From: Flavobacterium sp.
Lineage (GTDB): Bacteria; Bacteroidota; Bacteroidia; Flavobacteriales; Flavobacteriaceae
Direction of reading: 5' to 3'
DNA: 50,551 nucleotides
NCBI GenBank assembly: GCA_023251135.1
Contig: JAHEZJ010000036.1
Span: 1-50,551, forward strand
Notes under the pieces: generated by a model
Told to the model about the DNA's origin: nothing
What the model saw: only the letters and a program-made list of their open reading frames with translations
Databases searched by the model: none
Position numbers and translations under genes: made by a program
In this document: piece by piece, positions 32,561-40,568 of the stretch
Layout of the letters: every line of letters begins with the position of its first letter
How positions within the stretch are numbered: the first letter of the stretch is position 1

Positions 32561-32572
32561 GAAAATTAAAAA

Positions 32573-32600
32573 AGGTCAAGTAAATTAATACTCGACCTTT
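32573..32600 (-). repeat. Decayed terminator copy between tRNA-Lys and tRNA-Leu
   Basis: AAAGGTCAAGTA...TACTCGACCTTT resembles the terminator at 30731 but has an A-C mismatch and no T-run on the reverse strand. Read-through into tRNA-Leu would be allowed. Confidence 0.6.
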
Positions 32601-32601
32601 G

Positions 32602-32674
32602 TGACCCGACTGGGGCTCGAACCCAGGACCCCATCATTAAAAGTGATGTGCTCTACCGACTGAGCTATCGAGTC
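32602..32674 (-). tRNA. tRNA-Lys (UUU), copy 3 (D-loop variant)
   Basis: As copies 1 and 2 except for one base in the D-loop (AGTCGG in place of AGTTGG). The fold is unaffected. Confidence 0.97.
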
Positions 32675-32712
32675 AATGCTATCAAGAAACTTAAATTGTG
32701 AATCACAGTTTG

Positions 32713-32785
32713 TGACCCGACTGGGGCTCGAACCCAGGACCCCATCATTAAAAGTGATGTGCTCTACCAACTGAGCTATCGAGTC
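32713..32785 (-). tRNA. tRNA-Lys (UUU), copy 4
   Basis: Identical to copies 1 and 2 as read. First gene of the right cluster. Confidence 0.97.
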
Positions 32786-32809
32786 ATTTTCGCTTCTTGA
32801 ACGCGGGTG

Positions 32810-32841
32810 CAAATATAAGAAGTTTTTTTTATTATTTCCAA
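32810..32841 (-). promoter_or_regulatory. Promoter of the right tRNA cluster
   Basis: -7 TATATTTG (32810-32817) with a -33-like TTGG (32838-32841) at 20-bp spacing, on the reverse strand. It is back to back with the aroK promoter. Confidence 0.65.
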
Positions 32842-32853
32842 GCTTATTTATTA

Positions 32854-32861
32854 TAAATTTG
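32854..32861 (+). promoter_or_regulatory. -7 element TAAATTTG for aroK
   Basis: Perfect TAnnTTTG, 51 bp before the aroK ATG. Confidence 0.5.
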
Positions 32862-32912
32862 TCTTTTTTTAATCAAAATTTACAACCTCTTAGTTTATAA
32901 GGTATTATTAAA

Positions 32913-33431
32913 ATGAAAAAAATCGTATTGTTAGGATATATGGGTTGCGGGAAGTCAACGATTGCCCAAAATATGTCAAAAATTACAAATATTCCGTTTC
33001 TGGATTTAGACAAATGTATCGAAAATAGAGTCAATTTATCTATAAATGAGATTTTCGAGCAGCATGGGGAGATTTATTTTAGAAAATTAGAGCATGAAAT
33101 GTTTGTAGAATTGCTCCAGTCTTCCGAAAATAGTATTATAGGTTTAGGCGGAGGGACACCTTGTTATGCCAATAATCATGAATTGCTAAAAGGTGAGGGT
33201 GTGGTTTCTATATATTTAAAGGCTTCGATAGAGACTCTGTACGGAAGATTGATTCATAATAAAAGCAAACGTCCCTTAATTGCGGATATGAATGAAGAGG
33301 AAATGAAAGAGTTTATCGCGAAACATTTATTCGACAGAAGCTATTATTACAACCAGGCACAATATAAAGTTACGGTTGATGACAAGACTGTCGAAGAAAC
33401 GGTTCAGGATATTTTAGCAATTTTAGCTTAA
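32913..33431 (+). CDS. aroK: Shikimate kinase
   Basis: A 172-aa enzyme phosphorylating shikimate on the chorismate pathway to aromatic amino acids. P-loop GYMGCGKST (8-16), LDLDKCIE (Mg/substrate Asp), EIYFRKLEHE, GLGGGTPCY and KRPLI (lid arginine) are in order. Length is normal. The 3' end overlaps the convergent phosphoribosyltransferase gene by 9 bp. Confidence 0.93.
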   Translation: MKKIVLLGYMGCGKSTIAQNMSKITNIPFLDLDKCIENRVNLSINEIFEQHGEIYFRKLEHEMFVELLQSSENSIIGLGGGTPCYANNHELLKGEGVVSIYLKASIETLYGRLIHNKSKRPLIADMNEEEMKEFIAKHLFDRSYYYNQAQYKVTVDDKTVEETVQDILAILA

Positions 33432-33923
33432 GAAGGCATAGTTGTCGCCGTTTTCATCAAAAACGACCTGTACATGCTCTAATAAAGAAGTAGACAGAGA
33501 GATGCCTTTAAAATCAGCTTTTACAGGATACTTTTTGTGGTTTCTGTCTACCAGCACTGCTGTTTTGAATTTCTTAAGCGGAACGTCTAAGAAATGACGA
33601 ACAGCATATATTAAAGTAGTACCCGAGTTTAAGACATCATCAACCAGTACCAAGCCTTTGTTCTCGTACTCTTCTTTGGTTAATGACGTAGAAATAGGTA
33701 ACTGCGGATTTTGTTTGTCAACTTTAACTTCGCAAAGCGAAACTTTAAGTGTTGAAATACTGGCTAAGGCCGAAGCAAGCTTTTGAGCAAAAACAGAACC
33801 GTTTGAAGCGATTCCGGCAATTACAACTTCGTCTTCATCAACAAAAGTTTCATAGATCTGATAAGCGATACGTTTTATTTTGTGTTCGATTTCCTGATTG
33901 GTTAAGATGATGTTTTTGCTCAT
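33423..33923 (-). CDS. Type I phosphoribosyltransferase (PyrR/HGPRT-like)
   Basis: A 166-aa protein with the PRPP-binding loop LVLVDDVLNSGTTL and a PPi-loop region IVIAGIASNGSVFAQKL. This resembles the family to which PyrR and hypoxanthine phosphoribosyltransferases belong. Flavobacteria often carry such a PyrR-like gene without a pyr operon beside it. The base substrate cannot be assigned. Convergent overlap of 9 bp with aroK may allow antisense interplay. Confidence 0.8.
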   Translation of the reverse strand: MSKNIILTNQEIEHKIKRIAYQIYETFVDEDEVVIAGIASNGSVFAQKLASALASISTLKVSLCEVKVDKQNPQLPISTSLTKEEYENKGLVLVDDVLNSGTTLIYAVRHFLDVPLKKFKTAVLVDRNHKKYPVKADFKGISLSTSLLEHVQVVFDENGDNYAFLS

Positions 33924-33963
33924 GATTTATTTTTTTTGCTAATATAACTAATTTAAAAACCAA

Positions 33964-34101
33964 TTTTCAAATCCCAAATTCCAAAGTTCAGAAAGGAATT
34001 TTAAAATTATAGTGTTGAGGTTTTAAATTTTTACATACGTAAGTTTTGGAGTTTAAGATTTGGGATTTGGATTTTGGGATTTGAAAGTTGGAATTTAAAC
34101 T
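33964..34101. repeat. Two opposed heptamer arrays flanking a unique core
   Basis: Left units at 33964-33991 (TTTTCAA, ATCCCAA, ATTCCAA, AGTTCAG). Right units at 34046-34101 (TTGGAGT, TTAAGAT, TTGGGAT, TTGGATT, TTGGGAT, TTGAAAG, TTGGAAT, TTAAACT). TTTCAAATCCCAAA on the left is complementary to 34073-34086. The right array covers the stop codon of the S4-domain gene. Confidence 0.8.
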
Positions 34102-34484
34102 TCCTCTTCCTCGTCAAAAATCTCATTGCCGTATTCGTCAATGTCACGGCGGTCTTTTTTGGTAGGTCGTCCTGTACCGCTTTTGCGATAGTGTTCTTTG
34201 GATAGTTTTAATAATTCCAGGTGTGCATAAGCTTCAGGAGGAGTTTCGTTTTTTCGATAAATGTCAACCAGTTTTGCGCCAACACGGTTTTCAGGAATGT
34301 CGAGCACGGTTATAATTTGTGTAATCTGATCTTTTCTAAAGGTGATTCTGTCAGTAGGAAAAACCTCTTTGGATGGCTTTGCAACTTGTCCATTTACAGT
34401 GATATGGTTTTTTTTGCAGGCTTCCGTAACCATGTTTCTGGTCTTGTAATATCGCACGCACCAGAGGTATTTGTCTATTCTCAT
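34095..34484 (-). CDS. S4-domain RNA-binding protein, Hsp15-like
   Basis: A 129-aa protein starting MRIDKYLWCVRYYKTRNMVT, the S4 RNA-binding motif used by Hsp15, which handles stalled 50S subunits. A basic stretch (RKSGTGRPTKKDRRDID) and an acidic tail (EEEEV) follow. The ATG at 34484 is chosen because the 15 extra upstream codons lie in the AT-rich leader. The stop codon falls inside a heptamer array. Confidence 0.85.
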   Translation of the reverse strand: MRIDKYLWCVRYYKTRNMVTEACKKNHITVNGQVAKPSKEVFPTDRITFRKDQITQIITVLDIPENRVGAKLVDIYRKNETPPEAYAHLELLKLSKEHYRKSGTGRPTKKDRRDIDEYGNEIFDEEEEV

Positions 34485-34563
34485 AATTTTTCTAAAATCA
34501 AAGTTAAAATCTTTACAAAAATAAATCAATATTGTATCTTGCGCACCTAAAAAATTAACAATA

Positions 34564-35754
34564 ATGAATAAATTTAAATATTATTTTATTTTATTGCTTG
34601 CGGGTATTTCGTTCGTTTCTTGTAGTAAAAAGGATGATGATGAGGTAGTGACAGTTCCGTTAAGAGATTATGCAACGCAATATAAAGCTGATAATGATTC
34701 TATTGTCAAATTTTTAAAGACCAATTATATGACGGTTGTCAACAGTCCTGGAGCTCCGGAAGATCAGGATGTGGTGATCAAAAAAATAGTTGCCGGGGAC
34801 GGAAATGTTTCGATTTGGGATCAAAAAACCTATGTTTTAAAAACAAGACCAGTATATAGTAATGACATCACTTATAATGTGTATTATTTGGTTTTAAGAG
34901 AAGGAACTGGAAGTGCGCCAACCAATACAGATCGAATTGTTTGTTCTTATACGGGGACTTTGTTGAGTAATAAGGTTTTTGATACTTCGAATAATTTCCA
35001 GAAAGATTTTAATTTATTTCCATATGCCCCTGAGAAGACAGTGATCGAAGGTTGGTCGGAGATTTTTCCAAAGTTTAAGACGGGTACTTCAAGCACAGAT
35101 GGTAATGGAGTTATTACCTATAGTGGTTTTGGAGCAGGAGTTATGTTTTTACCTTCAGGATTGGCTTATTACGAGAGAGTTAGTGACGCTATTCCGGCTT
35201 ATACTCCTATCGTTTTTAGTGTTAAATTATACGATCTTCAAAGAATGGATAACGAGTCTAGTATTTCTCCGGCTACAGGTGACAGAACTATAGTAGGTGA
35301 TGGTGTTCCTGATTATTTAGAAGATATTAATGGAGACGGCTATTTGTACGACTACAATATTAACAAAACAAAATATCCAAATCCACCGGGTGGATTAGTA
35401 GATGATACAGATGGTGACGGAATTTCTGATTTCCTTGATTTTGACGATGACGGAGACGGTTTTACAACCCGATTTGAGATCACAAAACCTGCAGGGGAAG
35501 TGGGTATCGTAAATGGTATTAATTATGGTGTAAGTAAATATTATCCTTGGGAGCCGCTCGTAGATAACCCGTTAACTCCTAATGTAGATGAAACCGAGCC
35601 AAGAGGTATTCCGAGAAGACCAACTGGAGTGCTTACAGATCCTAGTAAACCGGAATCGTATACCAATTCAAGAAAATACATAGAAGCTGATTATACAGAT
35701 AAACCAAGATTAAAAATTCATTTGGATAAAACCTATCCTTATAAGCAGAATTAA
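34564..35754 (+). CDS. FKBP-type peptidyl-prolyl isomerase-like lipoprotein with calcium-binding-type repeats
   Basis: A 396-aa lipoprotein: signal ending ISFVSC (lipid Cys20) then SKKDDDE. Residues ~95-225 form an FKBP-type isomerase domain (DRIVCSYTGTLLSNKVFDTS, VIEGWSEIFP, AYTPIVFSVKLYDL). Residues ~240-300 carry acidic repeats (DINGDGYLYDYN, DDTDGDGISDFLDFDDDGDG) of the thrombospondin type-3 class that bind calcium. It is related to flavobacterial FKBP lipoproteins such as GldI. Involvement in folding of exported proteins is plausible; gliding is not shown. Confidence 0.82.
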   Translation: MNKFKYYFILLLAGISFVSCSKKDDDEVVTVPLRDYATQYKADNDSIVKFLKTNYMTVVNSPGAPEDQDVVIKKIVAGDGNVSIWDQKTYVLKTRPVYSNDITYNVYYLVLREGTGSAPTNTDRIVCSYTGTLLSNKVFDTSNNFQKDFNLFPYAPEKTVIEGWSEIFPKFKTGTSSTDGNGVITYSGFGAGVMFLPSGLAYYERVSDAIPAYTPIVFSVKLYDLQRMDNESSISPATGDRTIVGDGVPDYLEDINGDGYLYDYNINKTKYPNPPGGLVDDTDGDGISDFLDFDDDGDGFTTRFEITKPAGEVGIVNGINYGVSKYYPWEPLVDNPLTPNVDETEPRGIPRRPTGVLTDPSKPESYTNSRKYIEADYTDKPRLKIHLDKTYPYKQN

Positions 35755-35778
35755 ATTTTAGTTTGCAGTAAATAAATG

Positions 35779-35808
35779 AAAACCTCGAAAGTGATTTCGA
35801 GGTTTTTT
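35779..35808 (+). terminator. Intrinsic terminator after the FKBP lipoprotein gene
   Basis: AAAACCTCGAAA / TTTCGAGGTTTT with a GTGA loop and T-run. Confidence 0.92.
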
Positions 35809-35809
35809 T

Positions 35810-36068
35810 ATGGTTAACAACTAGTGTTTTATGTGTTCAGGTTTGCAGATTAGCAGGGCTTAAAAATTTTGTTCCTTGCAGATTTGCTTTGCCAATTCGC
35901 TATCGCTCGGGTTGCAGATAGAGTAGTTTTTTTTAAATATGCAGAAAAAGAAAACGTAGCATTTCACCGGTATTCTTCTTTTCAAAAGTTTCAGCTACTC
36001 TTTCTTCTTTCTTCTTTCTTCTTTCTTTTTTCTTCTTTCTTCTTTCTTCATAAGTCTGCATACGAAAA
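35810..36068. other. Gene-free interval with pyrimidine-rich array
   Basis: Non-coding sequence between two near-identical terminators. Apart from the (TTTCTTC)n array I see no gene. The open frame over it (35869-36141) is low complexity and not credible. Confidence 0.6.
36001..36049. repeat. Heptamer array (TTTCTTC)7
   Basis: Seven 7-bp units, six identical and one TTTCTTT. A strict pyrimidine strand, hence triplex-prone. Confidence 0.92.
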
Positions 36069-36108
36069 CAAAAAACCTCGAAAATTACTTTTCGAGGTTT
36101 TTTTTTTA
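36069..36108. terminator. Intrinsic terminator for transketolase C gene
   Basis: AAAACCTCGAAAA / TTTTCGAGGTTTT with a TTAC loop and T-runs on both strands. The stem is nearly identical to the one at 35779. Confidence 0.9.
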
Positions 36109-36127
36109 TCCGGTAAGAAAATTGAAT

Positions 36128-37081
36128 TTATTTTCTTTTGATTACTCTTTCTACAGCTTCAACAATCGCTTGGTTGTTCAATTTGTATTTTTCCATTAGT
36201 TGTTCCGGAGTTCCAGACTCACCAAAACTATCGTTAACGGCTACAAATTCTTGCGGTGCAGGATTGTTTAAAGCTAATACTCTTGAAACGCTTTCTCCAA
36301 GACCTCCAAGAATGTTGTGCTCTTCTGCAGTTACCACACATTTTGTTTTGGCCAATGATTTTAGAATAGCTTCTTCGTCAAGTGGTTTAATAGTGTGGAT
36401 GTTGATTACTTCAGCAGAGATTCCTTTTGCTTCAAGAGCTTCGGCAGCGATAAGAGCTTCCCAAACTAAGTGTCCTGTTGCAACAATGGTAACATCAGTT
36501 CCTTCGTTTAATAAAATTGCTTTTCCAATTACGAAAGGCTCGTCAGCAGGTGTAAAGTTAGGTACAACCGGACGACCAAAACGCAAGTAAGCAGGGCCAT
36601 GGTGATCTGCCAATGCTAAAGTAGCCGCTTTAGTTTGATTGTAATCGCAAGTATTGATTACAGTCATTCCTGGTAACATTTTCATTAATCCAATATCCTC
36701 AAGGATTTGGTGTGTTGCTCCGTCTTCACCTAGTGTTAAACCAGCGTGAGAAGCACAAATTTTTACATTTTTATCAGAGTAAGCAACTGATTGACGAATT
36801 TGATCGTAAACTCTTCCTGTAGAGAAGTTAGCGAAAGTTCCTGTGAAAGGAATTTTTCCTCCAATTGTTAAACCTGCAGCAATACCAATCATATTTGCTT
36901 CAGCAATACCAATTTGGAAAAAACGCTCCGGGTGATTTTTTTTGAAATCATCAAATTTTAATGATCCAATTAAATCCGCACATAATGCTACAACATTTTC
37001 GTTTTTTTGACCTAGTTCAGTCATTCCCGCTCCAAAACCCGAACGAGTATCTTTACTTCCTGTATTTGTATATTTTTTCAT
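36128..37081 (-). CDS. Transketolase, C-terminal subunit
   Basis: A 317-aa protein containing the pyrimidine-binding and C-terminal domains of transketolase. GFGAGMTELGQ, FFQIGIAEANMIGIAAGLTI (with the catalytic Glu that activates thiamine diphosphate), FTGTFANFSTGR and GEDGATHQ are visible. With the upstream-encoded N-terminal subunit it makes the enzyme of the non-oxidative pentose phosphate pathway. The split gene arrangement is known in Bacteroidota and archaea. A heptamer array lies in the 72-bp gap between the two subunit genes. Confidence 0.92.
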   Translation of the reverse strand: MKKYTNTGSKDTRSGFGAGMTELGQKNENVVALCADLIGSLKFDDFKKNHPERFFQIGIAEANMIGIAAGLTIGGKIPFTGTFANFSTGRVYDQIRQSVAYSDKNVKICASHAGLTLGEDGATHQILEDIGLMKMLPGMTVINTCDYNQTKAATLALADHHGPAYLRFGRPVVPNFTPADEPFVIGKAILLNEGTDVTIVATGHLVWEALIAAEALEAKGISAEVINIHTIKPLDEEAILKSLAKTKCVVTAEEHNILGGLGESVSRVLALNNPAPQEFVAVNDSFGESGTPEQLMEKYKLNNQAIVEAVERVIKRK

Positions 37082-37091
37082 TTATTTTTTG

Positions 37092-37147
37092 CTATAGGCT
37101 GTAGGCTGTAGGCAATAGGCATAAAGCTTATTGCTTAAGGCTTAAAG
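37092..37147. repeat. Heptamer array between the two transketolase subunit genes
   Basis: Eight 7-bp units: CTATAGG, CTGTAGG x2, CAATAGG, CATAAAG, CTTATTG, CTTAAGG, CTTAAAG. It fills almost the entire intergenic gap of a two-subunit enzyme operon. Confidence 0.88.
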
Positions 37148-37153
37148 CATTTT

Positions 37154-38002
37154 TTAATAATCTGCTAAAGTTGAAGTGTTTTGAGCTAAAGCACTTGCCA
37201 ACTGATCGTTGTTTGGTGCTTTACCATGCCATGCATGTGTGTGCATCATAAAATCAACTCCATTACCCATTTCTGTATATAACAAAATACAAACTGGTTT
37301 TCCTTTTCCTGTTCTTGATTTAGCATCGTTTAAACCGGCAATAATAGCATCGATATTGTTTCCTTCTTTAATTTCAAGAACGTCCCAGTCAAAAGCTTCG
37401 AATTTAGCGCGAAGGCTTCCCATTGCTAAAACTTCGTCAGTTGTTCCGTCAATTTGTTTTCCGTTAAGGTCGATAGTTGCAATAAGGTTGTCTACATTTT
37501 TAGCAGAAGCATACATGATAGCTTCCCAGTTTTGACCTTCTTGTAATTCACCATCTCCGTGTAAAGAATAAATCAAATGATTGTCGCCATTTAATTTTTT
37601 AGCCTGAGCTGCACCAAGAGCTACAGATAAACCTTGTCCTAATGAACCAGAAGCCATACGAATTCCAGGTAATCCTTCGTGAGTTGTTGGATGTCCTTGT
37701 AAACGGGAGTTTAGTAATCTAAAAGTGGCAAGTTCTGAAACAGGGAAATAACCGCTACGTGCTAGTACGCTATAAAAAACAGGAGAAATATGTCCGTTTG
37801 AAAGGAAGAAAATATCCTCTCCAATTCCGTCCATATCAAAACCTTCTTTACGCTCCATAATGTTTTGGTACAGTGTTACCAAAAATTCAGTACAACCTAA
37901 TGAACCACCTGGGTGACCTGAGTTGACAGCATGTACCATTCGAAGAATGTCTCTTCTTACTTGGATAGTTAAATCGCTTAATTGTTGTGTGTTAGGCTTC
38001 AT
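37154..38002 (-). CDS. Transketolase, N-terminal subunit
   Basis: A 282-aa protein with the thiamine diphosphate-binding domain: VNSGHPGGSLGCTEFLVTLY, ASGSLGQGLSVALG and the GDGELQEGQNWEA diphosphate/metal motif. It pairs with the C-terminal subunit encoded downstream. A full TTTG-N20-TACTTTTG promoter lies in front, the best complete -33/-7 pair in the window. Confidence 0.92.
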   Translation of the reverse strand: MKPNTQQLSDLTIQVRRDILRMVHAVNSGHPGGSLGCTEFLVTLYQNIMERKEGFDMDGIGEDIFFLSNGHISPVFYSVLARSGYFPVSELATFRLLNSRLQGHPTTHEGLPGIRMASGSLGQGLSVALGAAQAKKLNGDNHLIYSLHGDGELQEGQNWEAIMYASAKNVDNLIATIDLNGKQIDGTTDEVLAMGSLRAKFEAFDWDVLEIKEGNNIDAIIAGLNDAKSRTGKGKPVCILLYTEMGNGVDFMMHTHAWHGKAPNNDQLASALAQNTSTLADY

Positions 38003-38027
38003 TTTATGTGTAAAAGTTAAACTGGTG

Positions 38028-38059
38028 CAAAAGTAATTTTTATTTTGCGGGGAGACAAA
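38028..38059 (-). promoter_or_regulatory. Promoter of the transketolase operon
   Basis: Reverse strand: -33 TTTG (38056-38059), 20-bp spacer, -7 TACTTTTG (38028-38035), 25 bp before the ATG. Confidence 0.75.
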
Positions 38060-38235
38060 TGATTTTCTGGTTTAGTTTGTACTAAATGACGAAATTATTG
38101 CTCTTTTTGGTATAAGCATGGAGAAAAACAGAATTGTTTCGATTTTATAAAGCCAAAAAGAGGCAGGGCCATAATTTTAAAGCCGTTTTGTTTGTTATCA
38201 GGTTTTATAAGAATTCGGAAAAAAAATAATTGACT

Positions 38236-38263
38236 AATTACCAAATTATCTCATTATCTAATT
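38236..38263. repeat. Octamer array overlapping the ChbG-like stop codon
   Basis: TAATTACC, AAATTATC, TCATTATC, TAATTGAT, the same word family as 4553-4616. It encodes the last residues (SIR) and stop of the gene at 38254. Confidence 0.8.
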
Positions 38264-39114
38264 GATCCAATCTCCCGCCAGGTGACCAATTGAATGTTAT
38301 TTTCTTTTAGTTTTTGGCCGCATTCTTTACTTGTGAAAAAGTCAAAGTCGATTTGACGCCAGGCCGAACCGAAATTAGGATGATTTACGGTGATACCCTG
38401 CATTTCAAAGTCGTCAAAAGCGGGATGCAGCAAGAATACATTTAAACCCGGGATCGCATTGTCTAAGGCTTTGGTATACGAGTTTCGTAATTCTCCTTTT
38501 TCAAAGTCGCTAAAATACCCAATCAAAAGATTATCGGTCAAAAGCATATCTCCGAAATTGTATGTTTCGTCAGATAAACGAATGGATTCAACAAATTGCT
38601 GGTTGATGAAAACCGGCAGCTTGTATTGTCGTCCGAGTTCTTTGTAGATTTCTAAAATCTCGGGGGTTACGCCAATACTGCACATGTGCGAGTCCAGATG
38701 GGTGGGTTGTATTCCGAATTTCAAGGCTCTTTCGATTTGAGCTGTAAGTTCTTTTTTGATTTCTGATGGTTTTGCATGGTTTTTAAAATCAGCTCTGGAT
38801 TTATAGAAATGTCCATTTGCATCGGTTAAACTAGGAACTTCTGAAAGCGGAAGAACCGGACCGAATTTGTAATTTTCCCACTCACAGGTAAGCGTGAGAT
38901 GCACACCACAGTCATATTGCGGATTGTTTTTGGCGAAGTTGGCCATTTCGAAAAACCACGGACAGGGTGTCATGATGCTATAGGAGTTTACGAAGCCGTT
39001 TTGCAGTGTTTGTATCGTGGCCTGATTTTCAGAATGCGATAAACCCGCATCGTCGGCATGAATGATTAACAGTTTGGTGTTTTCAGGATATCCAAGTTTT
39101 TGAGCTAAATTCAT
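38254..39114 (-). CDS. ChbG/HpnK (YdjC)-family carbohydrate deacetylase
   Basis: A 286-aa cytoplasmic protein. [16 protein letters not shown] supplies the metal-binding Asp-Asp, [11 protein letters not shown] and [10 protein letters not shown] give the metal-binding histidines, and FLLHPAFDD lies near the end. Family members deacetylate chito-oligosaccharides or lipid-linked amino sugars. There is no signal peptide, so an intracellular substrate is expected. No sugar genes adjoin it. The stop codon is within an octamer array. Confidence 0.85.
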   Translation of the reverse strand: MNLAQKLGYPENTKLLIIHADDAGLSHSENQATIQTLQNGFVNSYSIMTPCPWFFEMANFAKNNPQYDCGVHLTLTCEWENYKFGPVLPLSEVPSLTDANGHFYKSRADFKNHAKPSEIKKELTAQIERALKFGIQPTHLDSHMCSIGVTPEILEIYKELGRQYKLPVFINQQFVESIRLSDETYNFGDMLLTDNLLIGYFSDFEKGELRNSYTKALDNAIPGLNVFLLHPAFDDFEMQGITVNHPNFGSAWRQIDFDFFTSKECGQKLKENNIQLVTWREIGSIR

Positions 39115-39395
39115 TTGTTTGTTTTATTTTTTCGTCACACAAATTCGCAGATTTTTTGGCCTGCGGTTTTTATCAAATTTAAGTTTTTTTACTGAATTGG
39201 GATGTTTTTTTGTGCTGTGAATGGAACTAGATTAGTTTTAAGTTCCAAATTCCAAATTCCAAAATCCAAATTCCAAGTTTCAAGTTTCAAGTTTCAAGTT
39301 TCAGGTTCGGGTGTAAAGAGTAAGCATCAGCCTTATGTTTATTATCAAATTGACTAATTACCTAATTATCTACTTAGAATTTCCTGAAATTAGCC
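39115..39395. other. Gene-free interval with heptamer and octamer arrays
   Basis: About 280 bp between the divergent ChbG-like gene and tgt. It holds the arrays listed separately. Nothing else is recognised. Confidence 0.6.
39243..39305. repeat. Heptamer array drifting from TTCCAAA to TTTCAAG
   Basis: Nine 7-bp units: TTCCAAA x3, ATCCAAA, TTCCAAG, TTTCAAG x3, TTTCAGG. The unit changes one base at a time along the array, and TTTCAAG also builds the stem at 19882. Two octamers TAATTACC/TAATTATC follow at 39356-39371. Confidence 0.9.
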
Positions 39396-39403
39396 TATCT
39401 TTG
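39396..39403 (+). promoter_or_regulatory. -7 element TATCTTTG for tgt
   Basis: Perfect TAnnTTTG, 20 bp before the tgt ATG. It lies just past the octamers at 39356-39371. Confidence 0.5.
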
Positions 39404-39423
39404 CCGACTGAAAAAAGAAACAG

Positions 39424-40554
39424 ATGAAGTTTGATTTATTACAAAAAGATCCGCAATCTAAAGCGAGAGCGGGAAGTATTACTACAGATCACGGCGTAAT
39501 CGAAACGCCTATTTTTATGCCTGTTGGTACAGTGGCTTCCGTTAAAGGGGTACACCAGCGCGAACTTAAAGAGGATATCAATCCGGATATTATTCTTGGA
39601 AATACCTACCATTTGTATTTACGTCCGCAGACTGAAATTCTTGAAAAAGCAGGCGGATTGCATAAATTTATGAATTGGGATCGTAATATTTTGACTGATT
39701 CAGGTGGGTATCAGGTATATTCACTTTCTAATAACAGAAAAATTAAAGAAGAAGGCGTAAAATTTAAATCACATATTGATGGTTCGTATCACTTTTTTTC
39801 ACCGGAAAGTGTAATGGAAATTCAGCGTACCATTGGAGCCGATATCATTATGGCTTTTGATGAATGTACACCTTACCCATGCGATTACAGATATGCACAA
39901 CGTTCGATGCACATGACACACCGCTGGTTAGATCGTTGTATCAACCATTTGGACAAAGTGCCTTATAAATATGGATACGAGCAGACCTTTTTTCCAATTG
40001 TTCAGGGAAGTACTTATAAAGATTTGCGTCGTCAGTCGGCAGAGTATATTGCAAATGCCGGACAACAAGGAAATGCTATTGGAGGTTTGTCTGTAGGAGA
40101 GCCTGCAGAAGAAATGTACGCCATGACCGAAGTGGTTTGTGAAATTTTACCCGAAGATAAACCGCGTTACTTAATGGGAGTTGGAACTCCGATTAATATC
40201 TTGGAGAATATTGCTTTGGGAATTGATATGTTCGATTGTGTGATGCCAACCCGTAATGCCAGAAATGGTATGTTGTTTACAGCAAACGGAACCATCAACA
40301 TCAAAAATAAAAAATGGGAAGCTGATTTTTCACCAATTGATGAAATGGGGCATACCTTTGTGGATACCGAGTATACAAAAGCCTATTTGCGTCACCTGTT
40401 TGCCGCTAATGAATATTTAGGAAAACAAATTGCAACGATTCATAACCTTGGTTTTTATATGTGGTTGGTTCGTGAAGCAAGAAAGCATATCTTAGCTGGC
40501 GATTTTAGACCATGGAAAGAAATGATGGTTAAAAATATGAGTCAAAGACTATAA
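39424..40554 (+). CDS. tgt: tRNA-guanine transglycosylase lacking the zinc-binding cysteines
   Basis: A 376-aa enzyme exchanging guanine-34 for a queuosine precursor in tRNA. NTYHLYLRP, LTDSGGYQVYSL (first catalytic Asp), GGLSVGEPAEEM and MFDCVMPTRNARNG (second catalytic Asp) are intact. Compared with E. coli Tgt, the CxCxxC zinc motif aligns with DEMGHTFVDTEY, and no Cys occurs after the MFDC motif, so the zinc site is missing. The His of TIHNLGFY is kept. Length is normal. It is followed 67 bp downstream by an LptF/LptG-like gene, a pairing I recognise from flavobacteria. Confidence 0.92.
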   Translation: MKFDLLQKDPQSKARAGSITTDHGVIETPIFMPVGTVASVKGVHQRELKEDINPDIILGNTYHLYLRPQTEILEKAGGLHKFMNWDRNILTDSGGYQVYSLSNNRKIKEEGVKFKSHIDGSYHFFSPESVMEIQRTIGADIIMAFDECTPYPCDYRYAQRSMHMTHRWLDRCINHLDKVPYKYGYEQTFFPIVQGSTYKDLRRQSAEYIANAGQQGNAIGGLSVGEPAEEMYAMTEVVCEILPEDKPRYLMGVGTPINILENIALGIDMFDCVMPTRNARNGMLFTANGTINIKNKKWEADFSPIDEMGHTFVDTEYTKAYLRHLFAANEYLGKQIATIHNLGFYMWLVREARKHILAGDFRPWKEMMVKNMSQRL

Positions 40555-40568
40555 AAAAAGTTGATTTG

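Noticed and set aside
35869-36141. 90-aa frame upstream of the transketolase C gene
   Set aside because: Half of it is the (TTTCTTC)n array (FLLSSFFFLF) and it crosses a terminator.
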